DNA of 8,870 nucleotides, from assembly GCA_003230435.1 (NCBI GenBank), contig QIDW01000441.1, positions 1 to 8,870 on the forward strand, read 5' to 3'. This document shows, piece by piece, positions 1-6,447 of the stretch. Below the pieces are notes generated by a model. It made no database searches. It had not been told where the DNA came from and worked only from the letters and a program-made list of their open reading frames with translations. Numbering within the stretch: the first letter of the stretch is position 1; each line of letters opens with the position of its first letter. Origin of the DNA: Acidimicrobiia bacterium (GTDB taxonomy: Bacteria; Actinomycetota; Acidimicrobiia; Spongiisociales; ZC4RG35). Made by a program: the position numbers and the translations under genes.

Positions 1-1112
1 TCGGCGACATCGACCTGACCGAAGGGCCACAAACGATCGGAGCGAGACAGGTCGTCACAACACCGGCCGTCACCGACAGCGAAGCCGAGGCCACCAGCGA
101 ACGGCTGAACGGTTTGACGGAAGGTGGCATGGAGGTTCTTGTCGGATTCGCCCACAAGACCTTGACGACGGCCGCGCTGAGGAGGCATTTGCGGGTCCAG
201 GTCAGCGGTGGTCAGTATCAAGTCGAGTTCGACATGACCGGGCTGCAAACCGAGCTGGAGTCAGCATTCGACGAACCGGTTGGCCCCTTCGAGGCTCCGC
301 TGATGGACATCCTCGATGGCGACGTGGTCGTTGTCGGCGCCGGCGATCCCCCTCCAGTTTGCTGTGATCCGTCATCTGTTCGCCGAGCGGCCGAGGGGAT
401 CCTGGCCGGCGGGACGGGTCCATGGCGGCTCGAGCCTCGGACGAGCGACAACCCCGAGTGGGTGGCCTGGTCGGACGGCTCGCTGATAGTCGACAAGGTT
501 GGGGAGTTCACCACTCCGCACGCATGCTGTCAGGCCAGAGTGACCAACATCCAATTGATGGCTGACATCGTTCGTGGCATCTACCTCCTTCCCGGCCAAT
601 CGGTGTCGCTCAACGAATACGTGGGGGCGCGAACCAGGGAGAAAGGATTCGTAGCCGCCGGTGCGATCCGCTCCGGGCGTATGACAGCCGAGGTTGGCGG
701 GGGTGTATCGCAATTTGCCACAACGATCTTCAACGCCGCATATTTTGCCGGGCTCGACTTCGACACATACCGCAGTCACTCGATCTACTTCTCACGCTAT
801 CCGTATGGAAGGGAGGCCACGATCTCGAACCCGTCACCAGACCTCAGCCTCAACAACACCTCCGACTACCCGGTCCTGATCTGGACGTCGTATTCCGACA
901 CGTCGATCACAGTCACGATGTATTCCACCAAGAACATCGATGTCGTAGAGCTCGGCCAACGAGTCTCACGTCGCAACAAGTGCACCCATGTGGAGACCGA
1001 TCGTCAGCGGACTTACCTGGATGGGACTGTTGTGATCGACACATTCGAGGCCAACTACCGCCCGGGGAATGGCATCGACTGCAACGGAAACCAGATTCCG
1101 ACGGGTACCTGA
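1..1112 (+). CDS. VanW family protein with PG_binding_4 domain, 5'-truncated by the window edge
   Basis: The reading frame starting at base 3 is open from the left edge to the TGA at 1110-1112, so about 369 C-terminal residues are visible and the true start lies outside. Residues upstream of the first TTG/ATG candidates (114, 129) already fit the domain, so those are unlikely starts. Visible order: a PG_binding_4-like alpha/beta segment (about 90-420) with alternating charged and hydrophobic residues, then a VanW domain (about 500-930) with the typical signatures PGQSVSLNEYVG, GGGVSQFATTIFNAAYFAG and HSIYFSRYPYGREATI. VanW proteins are exported cell-envelope proteins; the family is named after a gene of the vancomycin-resistance cluster, but its biochemical role is not settled and resistance should not be inferred. 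An unusual cysteine content (two CC pairs and two single Cys near the C-terminus) suggests disulfides outside the membrane. The patatin gene follows 42 bases later on the same strand, possibly in one transcript. Confidence 0.9.
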   Translation, partial: GDIDLTEGPQTIGARQVVTTPAVTDSEAEATSERLNGLTEGGMEVLVGFAHKTLTTAALRRHLRVQVSGGQYQVEFDMTGLQTELESAFDEPVGPFEAPLMDILDGDVVVVGAGDPPPVCCDPSSVRRAAEGILAGGTGPWRLEPRTSDNPEWVAWSDGSLIVDKVGEFTTPHACCQARVTNIQLMADIVRGIYLLPGQSVSLNEYVGARTREKGFVAAGAIRSGRMTAEVGGGVSQFATTIFNAAYFAGLDFDTYRSHSIYFSRYPYGREATISNPSPDLSLNNTSDYPVLIWTSYSDTSITVTMYSTKNIDVVELGQRVSRRNKCTHVETDRQRTYLDGTVVIDTFEANYRPGNGIDCNGNQIPTGT

Positions 1113-1154
1113 CAGGGAGGGAATGGGGTTCACACCCGGCCCGTTCCGCAAAAC

Positions 1155-2048
1155 ATGCAAGACCGAATCACCGCCGTATTCGAGGGTGGCGGCGTGAGGG
1201 GCATAGCCCTAGCGGGAGCCGCTGCTGCCGCCTTGGACGAGGGTTACAGATTTGAACAGACGGTCGGGACCTCGGCAGGTGCGATTGTTGCGTCGCTGGT
1301 GGCGGCCGGGTTTGGCCCCCGGGAGCTACGCGAGGCGGTGACCGAGATAGATTGGCCCGGTCTCACAGGAAAGAGCTCGATTCGCAAGAACATCTCGATG
1401 ATGTTTCGCCTTGGCTTCCACTCCGGGTCCAAGCTCGAAGCAATCCTTCGCCGACTTCTCGGGTCAAAGGGTGTCAGGAGTTTTGGTGATCTTCCCAACG
1501 GATCACTCATGGTTGTTGCCACGGATCTGAACCATGGCCGCGGAATCGTCCTGCCAAACGACCTGCCCGGCCTGGGTCACGATCCCAGGGCCTTTTCGGT
1601 TGCTCGGGCCGTGCTCATGTCCTCATCGGTCCCATTTGTCTTTGAACCTGTGCGACTGACGGATCGGGTCAGCGGAGAGGAGCTCCTGATGGCGGACGGG
1701 GCAATGACCGCGCGGTTTCCGGCCCAACTGGTTCCTAGAAACCCATCATCAATTGGATTCAGGCTGCGGCCCCCTCCAGATCACCATCCCCACCACGAGA
1801 TCAAAGGACCGGTTTCACTCGCAACGGCGGTAATCGGCGCAGGGATCTCGGCCCGAGAGGACCTTCCACCCATGTGCGGTCCCCTAGATCGGGTCGTTGA
1901 AGTCGTGGTCGACCACGACTCACTCGACTTCGACGTTTCCCCGAGTCTCGCCGCCGAGTTGTTTGACATCGGTCACGCGTCTGCGCTGAAACAGCTCAGC
2001 CACGGCCTCCCGCCAGTTGTCGAGCGTACGGGCTCCGCGCCAGCCTGA
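1155..2048 (+). CDS. Patatin-like phospholipase family protein
   Basis: This 297-residue protein has the full set of patatin motifs: the oxyanion-hole loop GGGVRG (residues 11-16), the nucleophile elbow GTSAG with Ser40, and the DGA box with Asp181 completing the Ser-Asp dyad. Patatin-like proteins are serine acyl-hydrolases acting on phospholipids or other lipid esters. No signal peptide or membrane segment is visible, so it is probably cytosolic or peripheral. The ATG at 1155 places the glycine-rich loop at the expected distance from the N-terminus; no strong ribosome binding site lies close to it, though a GGGAGGGAA stretch lies about 30 bases upstream. The 3' end overlaps the convergent MFS gene by 53 bases. 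A perfect 20-bp palindrome sits in the coding region at 1901-1920. The physiological substrate cannot be read from the sequence. Confidence 0.92.
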   Translation: MQDRITAVFEGGGVRGIALAGAAAAALDEGYRFEQTVGTSAGAIVASLVAAGFGPRELREAVTEIDWPGLTGKSSIRKNISMMFRLGFHSGSKLEAILRRLLGSKGVRSFGDLPNGSLMVVATDLNHGRGIVLPNDLPGLGHDPRAFSVARAVLMSSSVPFVFEPVRLTDRVSGEELLMADGAMTARFPAQLVPRNPSSIGFRLRPPPDHHPHHEIKGPVSLATAVIGAGISAREDLPPMCGPLDRVVEVVVDHDSLDFDVSPSLAAELFDIGHASALKQLSHGLPPVVERTGSAPA

Positions 2049-3216
2049 CCATGGCCAACACGCCAAGCGCCGGACCGATGGCCAGCATCGGGAAGGCCCA
2101 CCTCCAACTCACGCTGTCGGCAATGGCCGGCACCCAGCGAATCGTGACGAGTGTTAGAAGAAAGCCGACCGCCGTCTGAAGTGTAAGTGCGGTCCCTCTC
2201 ACACCGTCCTCGGCGGTCTCGGTGACCATGGTGGAGAACTGGGCGGAGTCGGCCACAACCGTAAGGCCCCATACCAACATGACCGGCACGACCACCCACG
2301 GGGCCGCGCCAAACACGACTGGCGTCAATATTGCGCATGTGCCCGACACCACCATCGCCCCCCCGGCGACCCGGGTTCGACCCAGTCGATCTGCCAGGGA
2401 CCCGGCCCACCACGAACCGAGGCCGCCAATTCCGATCACGGCGAAGGTGATCAGTGGGATTGAGCCGTAGCTCCTTCCGAAGGAAGTCGCCGAAGCTGCA
2501 AGGAAGGCCGCAGTCCATGTCCACATCGCGTACAGCTCCCACATGTGACCGAGATACCCGTACGTGGACAGCCGCACTCCCTTGTTGCGCACCACTACGC
2601 CCAGTTGGCGCCACTGGAACTTCTGTGCCGCCACCTCATAGGGGCCGTCCCCAACGCGAGTCATCATCGCGGCAGCGACGAACGTGAAAACTGATGCAGC
2701 TATCACAACTCCCTGCCACTCGAGGCCGAGTCCTTTCACAAGATGAGGAGAAGCCGAACCTAGGGTCAGCGCACCAACGAGCACACCCAAGGCCATGCCG
2801 CGCCCGGACTTGAACCAACCGGCCATCACTTTGAGTCCTGCCGGATAGACACCGGCCAGAAAGACACCCGTCAAGAAACGGAGGCCCAACGTGGTCATGA
2901 CTGTCGACTCGCTCATGAACAGCAAGCCGAGGTTGGCCACTGCGCCGCCCACAGCGCTGACGACGAAGAGTCGGCGGCTCGGAATCACGTCGGCAATGTT
3001 GAAGATGGCGGAGAACACGGCACCAACGACAAAACCCAACTGGACAGCGAGAGTCAGACCGGCCTCCTGGCCCGTGTCGAGACTCCACAAGTCCCGAAGC
3101 TGTGGGGCTACGGCAGAGGCAGAGAACCAGAGGCTGAGAGCGAAGAGTTGGCCCACCGCGATGGTGGCCAATGCACGCCGTTGTGAAGAGGAGGTGTGTG
3201 ACGCAAACTCGGTCAC
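1996..3216 (-). CDS. Major facilitator superfamily (MFS) transporter
   Basis: This 406-residue, strongly hydrophobic protein has the spacing of about 12 transmembrane helices. The first helix begins near residue 15 (TIAVGQLFALSLWFSAS). The loop after helix 2 and the GVFLAGVYPAGLKVMAGWF and GMALGVLVGALTLGSA segments are typical of MFS half 1, and the GSLADRLGRTRV loop is the repeated MFS signature between helices 8 and 9. The nearest type I recognise is the cyanate-permease/drug-efflux-like group, but the substrate cannot be assigned. The GTG start at 3216-3214 overlaps the TGA of the upstream 59-residue gene (GTGA), so translation is probably coupled. It is the last gene of the DUF3179-small protein-MFS operon. 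Its 3' end overlaps the patatin gene on the other strand, so the two mRNAs share at least 53 complementary bases. Confidence 0.92.
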   Translation of the reverse strand: MTEFASHTSSSQRRALATIAVGQLFALSLWFSASAVAPQLRDLWSLDTGQEAGLTLAVQLGFVVGAVFSAIFNIADVIPSRRLFVVSAVGGAVANLGLLFMSESTVMTTLGLRFLTGVFLAGVYPAGLKVMAGWFKSGRGMALGVLVGALTLGSASPHLVKGLGLEWQGVVIAASVFTFVAAAMMTRVGDGPYEVAAQKFQWRQLGVVVRNKGVRLSTYGYLGHMWELYAMWTWTAAFLAASATSFGRSYGSIPLITFAVIGIGGLGSWWAGSLADRLGRTRVAGGAMVVSGTCAILTPVVFGAAPWVVVPVMLVWGLTVVADSAQFSTMVTETAEDGVRGTALTLQTAVGFLLTLVTIRWVPAIADSVSWRWAFPMLAIGPALGVLAMVRLARSPYARQLAGGRG

Positions 3217-3392
3217 AAACCGATCACCGATAGCGCACCGGGCACGAACGCGCCTGATTCAATGACCGGATTGTCTCCAAAGCCGAGCGCCTGAAAGATC
3301 ACAACACCTATCGCGAAGAGGATGGCGGCAATGATCATGCCTATGAGCCAGGCCGGCATCTGTCGTTTGTGGTTGGCCGTCTCAGGGTCCAT
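3213..3392 (-). CDS. Small single-span membrane protein, 59 residues, function unknown
   Basis: A short gene with ATG at 3392-3390 and TGA at 3215-3213. The protein starts MDPETANHKRQMPAW, then has one hydrophobic helix (about residues 15-36, WLIGMIIAAILFAIGVVIFQ) and a short tail of about 23 residues ending in IGL. Positive residues (H8, K9, R10) precede the helix, which predicts an N-in, C-out orientation by the positive-inside rule. It lies 42 bases after the DUF3179 stop and its own stop overlaps the MFS start as GTGA, so it fits an operon with no wasted space. That context is the main evidence that it is real. I do not recognise a family. It could be a small accessory subunit of the MFS protein or of the exported DUF3179 protein, but that is inference. 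Confidence 0.75.
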   Translation of the reverse strand: MDPETANHKRQMPAWLIGMIIAAILFAIGVVIFQALGFGDNPVIESGAFVPGALSVIGL

Positions 3393-3434
3393 TGTCGCTC
3401 AAGCTAGCGCTGTATCCGCCAGGACGAAACAAAG

Positions 3435-4445
3435 TCATCCTTCCCATAGCTTTGCATCGGGCCAGAAGGTTTTGGTGTTTCTCTCGAAGGCCGTGAAGCC
3501 GGGCAACACATCGAGGAACTCACCATCGAGCGGGCCGGAGAGCGCCCTTCCATTTGATGGATCCCAAACGGTTCCTGTCTCGAGATCGACCAGTTGGTCA
3601 CCGGATACAGAGAGAGTGAGAATCTGATCATTTATCCGACGATGAAAAACCTTCCAACGGTCTGGAGTAGTCGGGTCGAGAACCACCGATATTGGAACAC
3701 CGGCGATTACATCATTGGCGGGCCCTTGCTCGGCCAGAGCCGAGACCGGATAGACACCGGCCTCTTCGCCGAAGTCAGCCACGATCGCCATCGACTCGAG
3801 CCTGAATCCTGACCCTTGCGCCGGAGCGTCGAGAGCAACGGTCGAGGGATAGTCCTCCTTCCAGGTGCCCCAAGATGTGAGCTGTGCTGCCATCAACTCG
3901 AGCCGGTCACCGGTACGTGGTCCCATCACGGCTTCACCCAGCGGCTGGCTCCAGACGCTTCCGGTCTCGTGATCCCACCATGTCATCGCGTTCCCCATCA
4001 GGGCCCCCTGGTTACCCAGCACGAGCACTTGACCGTTCAGTTCTCGGCGATGGACCATCGCCGTCGCACAGATTGGTCACCAACTGACGAGAATCGGCGT
4101 GTCGCCGATCCAATCGATGACCATCTCCCGTCTATTGAGGAAACTGACCGGATACGCCTTGGCCTCACCGTCTAGCTCGATCCCGATAACGAGAAGCTCG
4201 TCCCGCCAGTCCGTTTCGGGCGCGGTTTTGAATGTCGGGTTGTAGATCGGGAGGATTGCGTCCCGGGGCAGCAGTTGCCGAAAGTCATTCGGAACCGGCT
4301 CACCGGCAGCAACCGGGTCATAGACACCCTCGGGGACCTCGACCGGACCGGAGTCGACCTGGAGTTTGTTTGCGGGTGATCCCACCAACCAGAAGGCGGT
4401 GACGGCAAACACGGCGATGCCTACTAGCCCGTAAGCGAACTTCAC
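3435..4445 (-). CDS. DUF3179 protein, candidate selenoprotein (in-frame TGA decoded as Sec at residue 123)
   Basis: Read conventionally this is two pieces: GTG 4445 to TGA 4077-4079 (122 residues) and ATG 4058 to TGA 3435 (207 residues). Both are in one frame and both are DUF3179 halves. The N-terminal part has a hydrophobic signal-anchor (residues about 4-22), then LPRDAILPIYNP and GIELDGEAKAYPVSFLNRREMV. Reading through the TGA gives ILVSW-U-PICATAM, where the family normally has a CPxC motif, so Sec123 replaces the first Cys and Cys126 is kept. The C-terminal part continues with SVWSQPLGEAVMGP, TWKEDYP, AGVYPVSALA, ETGTVWDPSNGRALSGPL and FWPDAKLWEG, so the full 336-residue protein has family length and no gaps. 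The GTG start is fixed by an in-frame TAA two codons upstream. ATG 4058 has no ribosome binding site and would drop the motif. A hairpin follows the TGA. The domain probably lies outside the membrane. DUF3179 has no known reaction; a U-x-x-C redox centre is inferred. Alternatives are a pseudogene or a sequencing error. Confidence 0.85.
4045..4063 (-). promoter_or_regulatory. Candidate bacterial SECIS hairpin downstream of the in-frame TGA
   Basis: On the coding (minus) strand, arm CGGCGATG (4063-4056), loop GTC (4055-4053) and arm CATCGCCG (4052-4045) form a perfect 8-bp stem. Exactly 21 bases separate the TGA from the loop. Bacterial SECIS elements sit inside the coding region just after the UGA, with the apical loop roughly 16-37 bases away and a G among the first loop bases; here G is the first loop base. 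The tip reads GGUC, as also occurs at the tip of the E. coli fdhF element. Such a hairpin would recruit SelB carrying Sec-tRNA. There is no lower stem. Binding to a SelB has not been shown. Confidence 0.75.
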
Positions 4446-4514
4446 GTCTTACGAAACACCGACGCCCGGCCGGCTGTTCCGACCAGTCGGATGTTGGTCA
4501 GTTGGCTATGGACG

Positions 4515-4558
4515 CGAGAAAGTCCCGACCCACGAGCCTGGCTGGGACGGGACTCTCG
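4515..4558 (-). terminator. Imperfect hairpin downstream of hsp20, possible terminator
   Basis: In the gap between hsp20 and the DUF3179 gene, arms of 4 + 7 bp (CGAG/CTCG and AGTCCCG/CGGGACT) pair around a 2-base bulge, with a further CCCA/TGGG pairing possible in the 20-base interior. It lies about 26 bases past the hsp20 stop, the right place for a terminator, and would separate hsp20 from the DUF3179 operon. No U-tract follows, so it is not a classical intrinsic terminator. Confidence 0.4.
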
Positions 4559-4583
4559 TTTGTCGACGGGCTGGAATCTGTTC

Positions 4584-4985
4584 CTAGCTCTCGATCTCTG
4601 CGGTCGACTTCGCCGTGATAGCGATCTTGCGGGCCTTGGAGTCCTCATTCACCGGGATCGCCAGTGTCAAGACCCCGTTTTCGTAGGAGGCTTCGATGCC
4701 ATCGCCGTCGAGTCCATCGCCTAGGAAGAAACGACGAACGAACGTGCCGGTAGGACGACCACGAACGATGTCGGTACGATCCTCGTCGGCCAACTCCCGA
4801 CGCTCAACGGTCACGGTGAGATGCTTCTTCTCGACCTCGATGTCGACGTTCTCCAACTCGACCCCGGGGGCGTCGACTTCGAGATAGAAGGTGTCATCGA
4901 CCCGGTAGGCGTCGGCAGCCAGGAAGTATCGACGCGTCGTGGGCCGACTATGGGCCTCAAAAAACGGATCAAAACGGTAAATCAT
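4584..4985 (-). CDS. Small heat-shock protein, Hsp20/alpha-crystallin family
   Basis: This 133-residue ATP-independent holdase has a short N-terminal arm (MIYRFDPFFEA), then an alpha-crystallin domain (about residues 22-122). Typical strands are visible: DDTFYLEVDAPGVELENVDIEVE, LTVTVERRE, GTFVRRFFLGDGLD and the hallmark ASYENGVLTLAIPV. An I-x-I motif (KIAI) lies near the C-terminus for oligomer contacts. The start is placed at the ATG at 4985 because AAGGAG lies 9 bases upstream; an ATG 12 codons further up (5021) would add MTYRNTQKENCK, which is not family-like. It is probably a single-gene transcript from its own promoter (5032-5060). I see no HAIR (HspR) or CIRCE-type inverted repeat, so the stress control is not identified. 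It is divergent from the RimB-like gene. Confidence 0.95.
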   Translation of the reverse strand: MIYRFDPFFEAHSRPTTRRYFLAADAYRVDDTFYLEVDAPGVELENVDIEVEKKHLTVTVERRELADEDRTDIVRGRPTGTFVRRFFLGDGLDGDGIEASYENGVLTLAIPVNEDSKARKIAITAKSTAEIES

Positions 4986-4994
4986 CTTGCAGTT

Positions 4995-5000
4995 CTCCTT
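4995..5000 (-). promoter_or_regulatory. Ribosome binding site of hsp20 (AAGGAG), decides the start
   Basis: AAGGAG on the minus strand lies 9 bases before the ATG at 4985. It is the clearest Shine-Dalgarno sequence in the window and supports the 133-residue form over the longer in-frame ATG at 5021. Confidence 0.85.
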
Positions 5001-5031
5001 TTGGGTGTTTCGGTATGTCATTTCAGCAGGG

Positions 5032-5060
5032 ATTATGCATCATGAAATCTGATACGTCAA
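5032..5060 (-). promoter_or_regulatory. Sigma70-type promoter for hsp20
   Basis: On the minus strand TTGACG (5060-5055), a 17-base spacer and CATAAT (5037-5032) match the housekeeping consensus closely. Transcription would begin near 5025, leaving a leader of about 40 bases with the AAGGAG site. The surrounding 5020-5075 stretch is AT-rich compared with its neighbours. The transcription start is inferred. Confidence 0.6.
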
Positions 5061-5119
5061 ATGGCAAATTTACTTAGGCCCTGATGCAGACTTCGAATAC
5101 CATCTACGCTTTGCCTTAG

Positions 5120-5575
5120 ATGGCAAAACAGGTTCGAGCCACGATCGGTTGGCGGGAATGGGTGCAGATGCCCGAGTTCGGCGTCACCGAGATCAAGGCC
5201 AAAGTCGATACCGGTGCAGACAACTCGTCTCTGCACGCTTTCAACATCGAGCGCTTCGATCGAGATGGCGTTCCCTTCGTGAAGTTCGAGATTCACCCAC
5301 GACAAAGAAAACGCAAGCCGACGATTGTCTGTGAGGCTGAGGTCGTGAAAGAACGACGAGTGCGCAATCCGGGGGGAAGGACCCAGGTACGTCCCGTCAT
5401 TCGCACTCGACTCAACGTGGCAGGCAGGGAATTTGAGACCCTTATCAATCTCACGACCCGCGATGAGATGACCTTTCGCATGTTGCTGGGGCGAAGGAGT
5501 ATCAGAAACGAGTTCGTTGTCGACCCTGGGCGTAGTTATCTCGGCGGACGACCTGCCAGATTGGAGCAGACGTGA
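5120..5575 (+). CDS. Retropepsin-like 'ATP-dependent zinc protease' family protein (RimB/COG4067 type)
   Basis: This 151-residue protein opens with the family signature IGWREWVQMPEFGV (residues 9-22) and IKAKVDTGADNSSLHA, with the aspartyl-protease-like DTGA at 30-33. Later come GRTQVRPVIRTRLNVAGREFETLINLTTRDEMTFRMLLGRR. The family carries the historic label 'zinc protease' but its D-T-G-A fold resembles a single retropepsin domain; some members act with RimK-type ligases to remove added amino acids. The start is firm: the ATG is immediately preceded by an in-frame TAG and the family N-terminus matches. No Shine-Dalgarno sequence is visible before the ATG, so a leaderless or weakly initiated transcript is possible. 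Its TGA overlaps the GTG of the ATP-grasp gene (GTGA). It is the first gene of a coupled three-gene operon. Confidence 0.9.
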   Translation: MAKQVRATIGWREWVQMPEFGVTEIKAKVDTGADNSSLHAFNIERFDRDGVPFVKFEIHPRQRKRKPTIVCEAEVVKERRVRNPGGRTQVRPVIRTRLNVAGREFETLINLTTRDEMTFRMLLGRRSIRNEFVVDPGRSYLGGRPARLEQT

Positions 5576-6447
5576 AGATCGCCATCCTCTCTCGAAGCTC
5601 CGGGCTCTACTCCACCGCTCGCCTGAAACAAGCAGCGCTGAGTCGGGGACATGAGGTGGCCGTGGTCGACTACCTCCGCTGCTACATGGATATCACCGCC
5701 CGACGACCCAGGGTCTTGTTTCGGGGTGATGAGGTCACTCCAGACGCCCTCATCCCCCGAGTCGGAGCCACCTACACCTTCTACGGGGCAGCCGTCGTTC
5801 GCCAGTTCGAAATGGCAGACGTCTTCACGGTGAGTAGTTCCGATGGAATCAGCCGATCCAGGGACAAGCTGCGCTCGATGCAGATCCTTTCCAGGGCCGG
5901 GGTCGGCCTCCCAACAACGAGCTTTGCCCATGACAGCCAGGACATCACCGGGATACTCGACGTGGTCGGCGGCCCTCCGGTCGTGGTCAAGTTGCTCGAG
6001 GGCACACAGGGGGTGGGTGTCGTGTTGGCCGAAACAAGGCAGGCTGCGGAGTCAGTCATCAGTGCCTTCCGCCAACTGGACGCCAACTTCCTTGTCCAGC
6101 AGTACATCGCCGAGGCCGAGGGTGCCGACCTCAGGGCACTGGTAGTGGGCGGCGAGGTAGTGGCTTCGATGAAACGCCAGAGCCCACCCGGCGACTTTCG
6201 TTCCAACCTCCATCGGGGCGGTACGGCCGAGGCGGTCACGCTCTCGGCAAACGAGAGGGCCACCGCACTGAGAGCTGCCAACGCCATGGGCCTCGATGTT
6301 GCCGGAGTGGACCTCATTCAGTCCGACGACGGACCGATGGTGCTCGAGGTGAACTCCTCCCCGGGCCTGGAAGGAATCGAGGGCGCCAGCAATGTCGACA
6401 TCGCTGAGATCATCATCGAACTCATAGAGGACAACGTCGGTGCCTGA
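5572..6447 (+). CDS. RimK-like ATP-grasp amidoligase
   Basis: This 291-residue protein has the length and order of RimK: a Rossmann-like N-terminal domain (about 1-90), then ATP-grasp. Visible parts are DKL with Lys99, VVVKLLEGTQGVGV with Lys140 and the glycine-rich loop 144-149, the EAEGADLRALVVGG segment (182-194), MKRQ...DFRSNLHRGG (200-217), and the metal-binding end GVDL...GPMVLEVNSSPGLEGIE with Glu259 and Asn261. The enzymes join a carboxylate to an amine through an acyl-phosphate, for example adding glutamate to ribosomal protein S6 (RimK), or making other poly-amino-acid tails. Which substrate is used here cannot be told. Start GTG 5572 has GGAG 5 bases upstream and overlaps the preceding stop. 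The next gene starts 8 bases before this one ends. The neighbours suggest paired adding and removing activities rather than a stand-alone RimK. Confidence 0.92.
   Translation: MKIAILSRSSGLYSTARLKQAALSRGHEVAVVDYLRCYMDITARRPRVLFRGDEVTPDALIPRVGATYTFYGAAVVRQFEMADVFTVSSSDGISRSRDKLRSMQILSRAGVGLPTTSFAHDSQDITGILDVVGGPPVVVKLLEGTQGVGVVLAETRQAAESVISAFRQLDANFLVQQYIAEAEGADLRALVVGGEVVASMKRQSPPGDFRSNLHRGGTAEAVTLSANERATALRAANAMGLDVAGVDLIQSDDGPMVLEVNSSPGLEGIEGASNVDIAEIIIELIEDNVGA

Noticed and set aside
1973..2614. 213-residue minus-strand ORF
   Set aside because: It lies in another frame within the MFS gene, is rich in R, G and H and lacks domain motifs; it is a shadow of the GC-rich coding frame.
2636..3088. 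150-residue minus-strand ORF inside the MFS gene
   Set aside because: Composition heavy in R, C, H and S without motifs, out of frame with the clear MFS protein.
4077..4079. UGA reassigned to tryptophan (alternative genetic code)
   Set aside because: TGA terminates several other genes in the window at family-correct ends, and the codon before it is TGG (Trp), used normally.
3435..4445. Two separate genes, 4077-4445 (122 aa) and 3435-4058 (207 aa), in the DUF3179 region
   Set aside because: Both are in one frame, belong to one domain family, are split only by a TGA followed by P-I-C, and the second has no ribosome binding site. One readthrough gene explains both.
4466..4490. Short palindromes CCGGCCGG and CCGAC-CA-GTCGG upstream of the DUF3179 start
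   Set aside because: Arms are only 4-5 bp and common in GC-rich DNA; too weak to call an operator.
4584..5021. Longer hsp20 starting at ATG 5021
   Set aside because: The 12 extra residues are not family-like and the AAGGAG site fits the ATG at 4985. The longer form would need a nearly leaderless mRNA from the promoter found.
5781..6317. 178-residue minus-strand ORF rich in S, T, A and P
   Set aside because: It is antisense to the RimK-like gene with low-complexity composition; a coding shadow.
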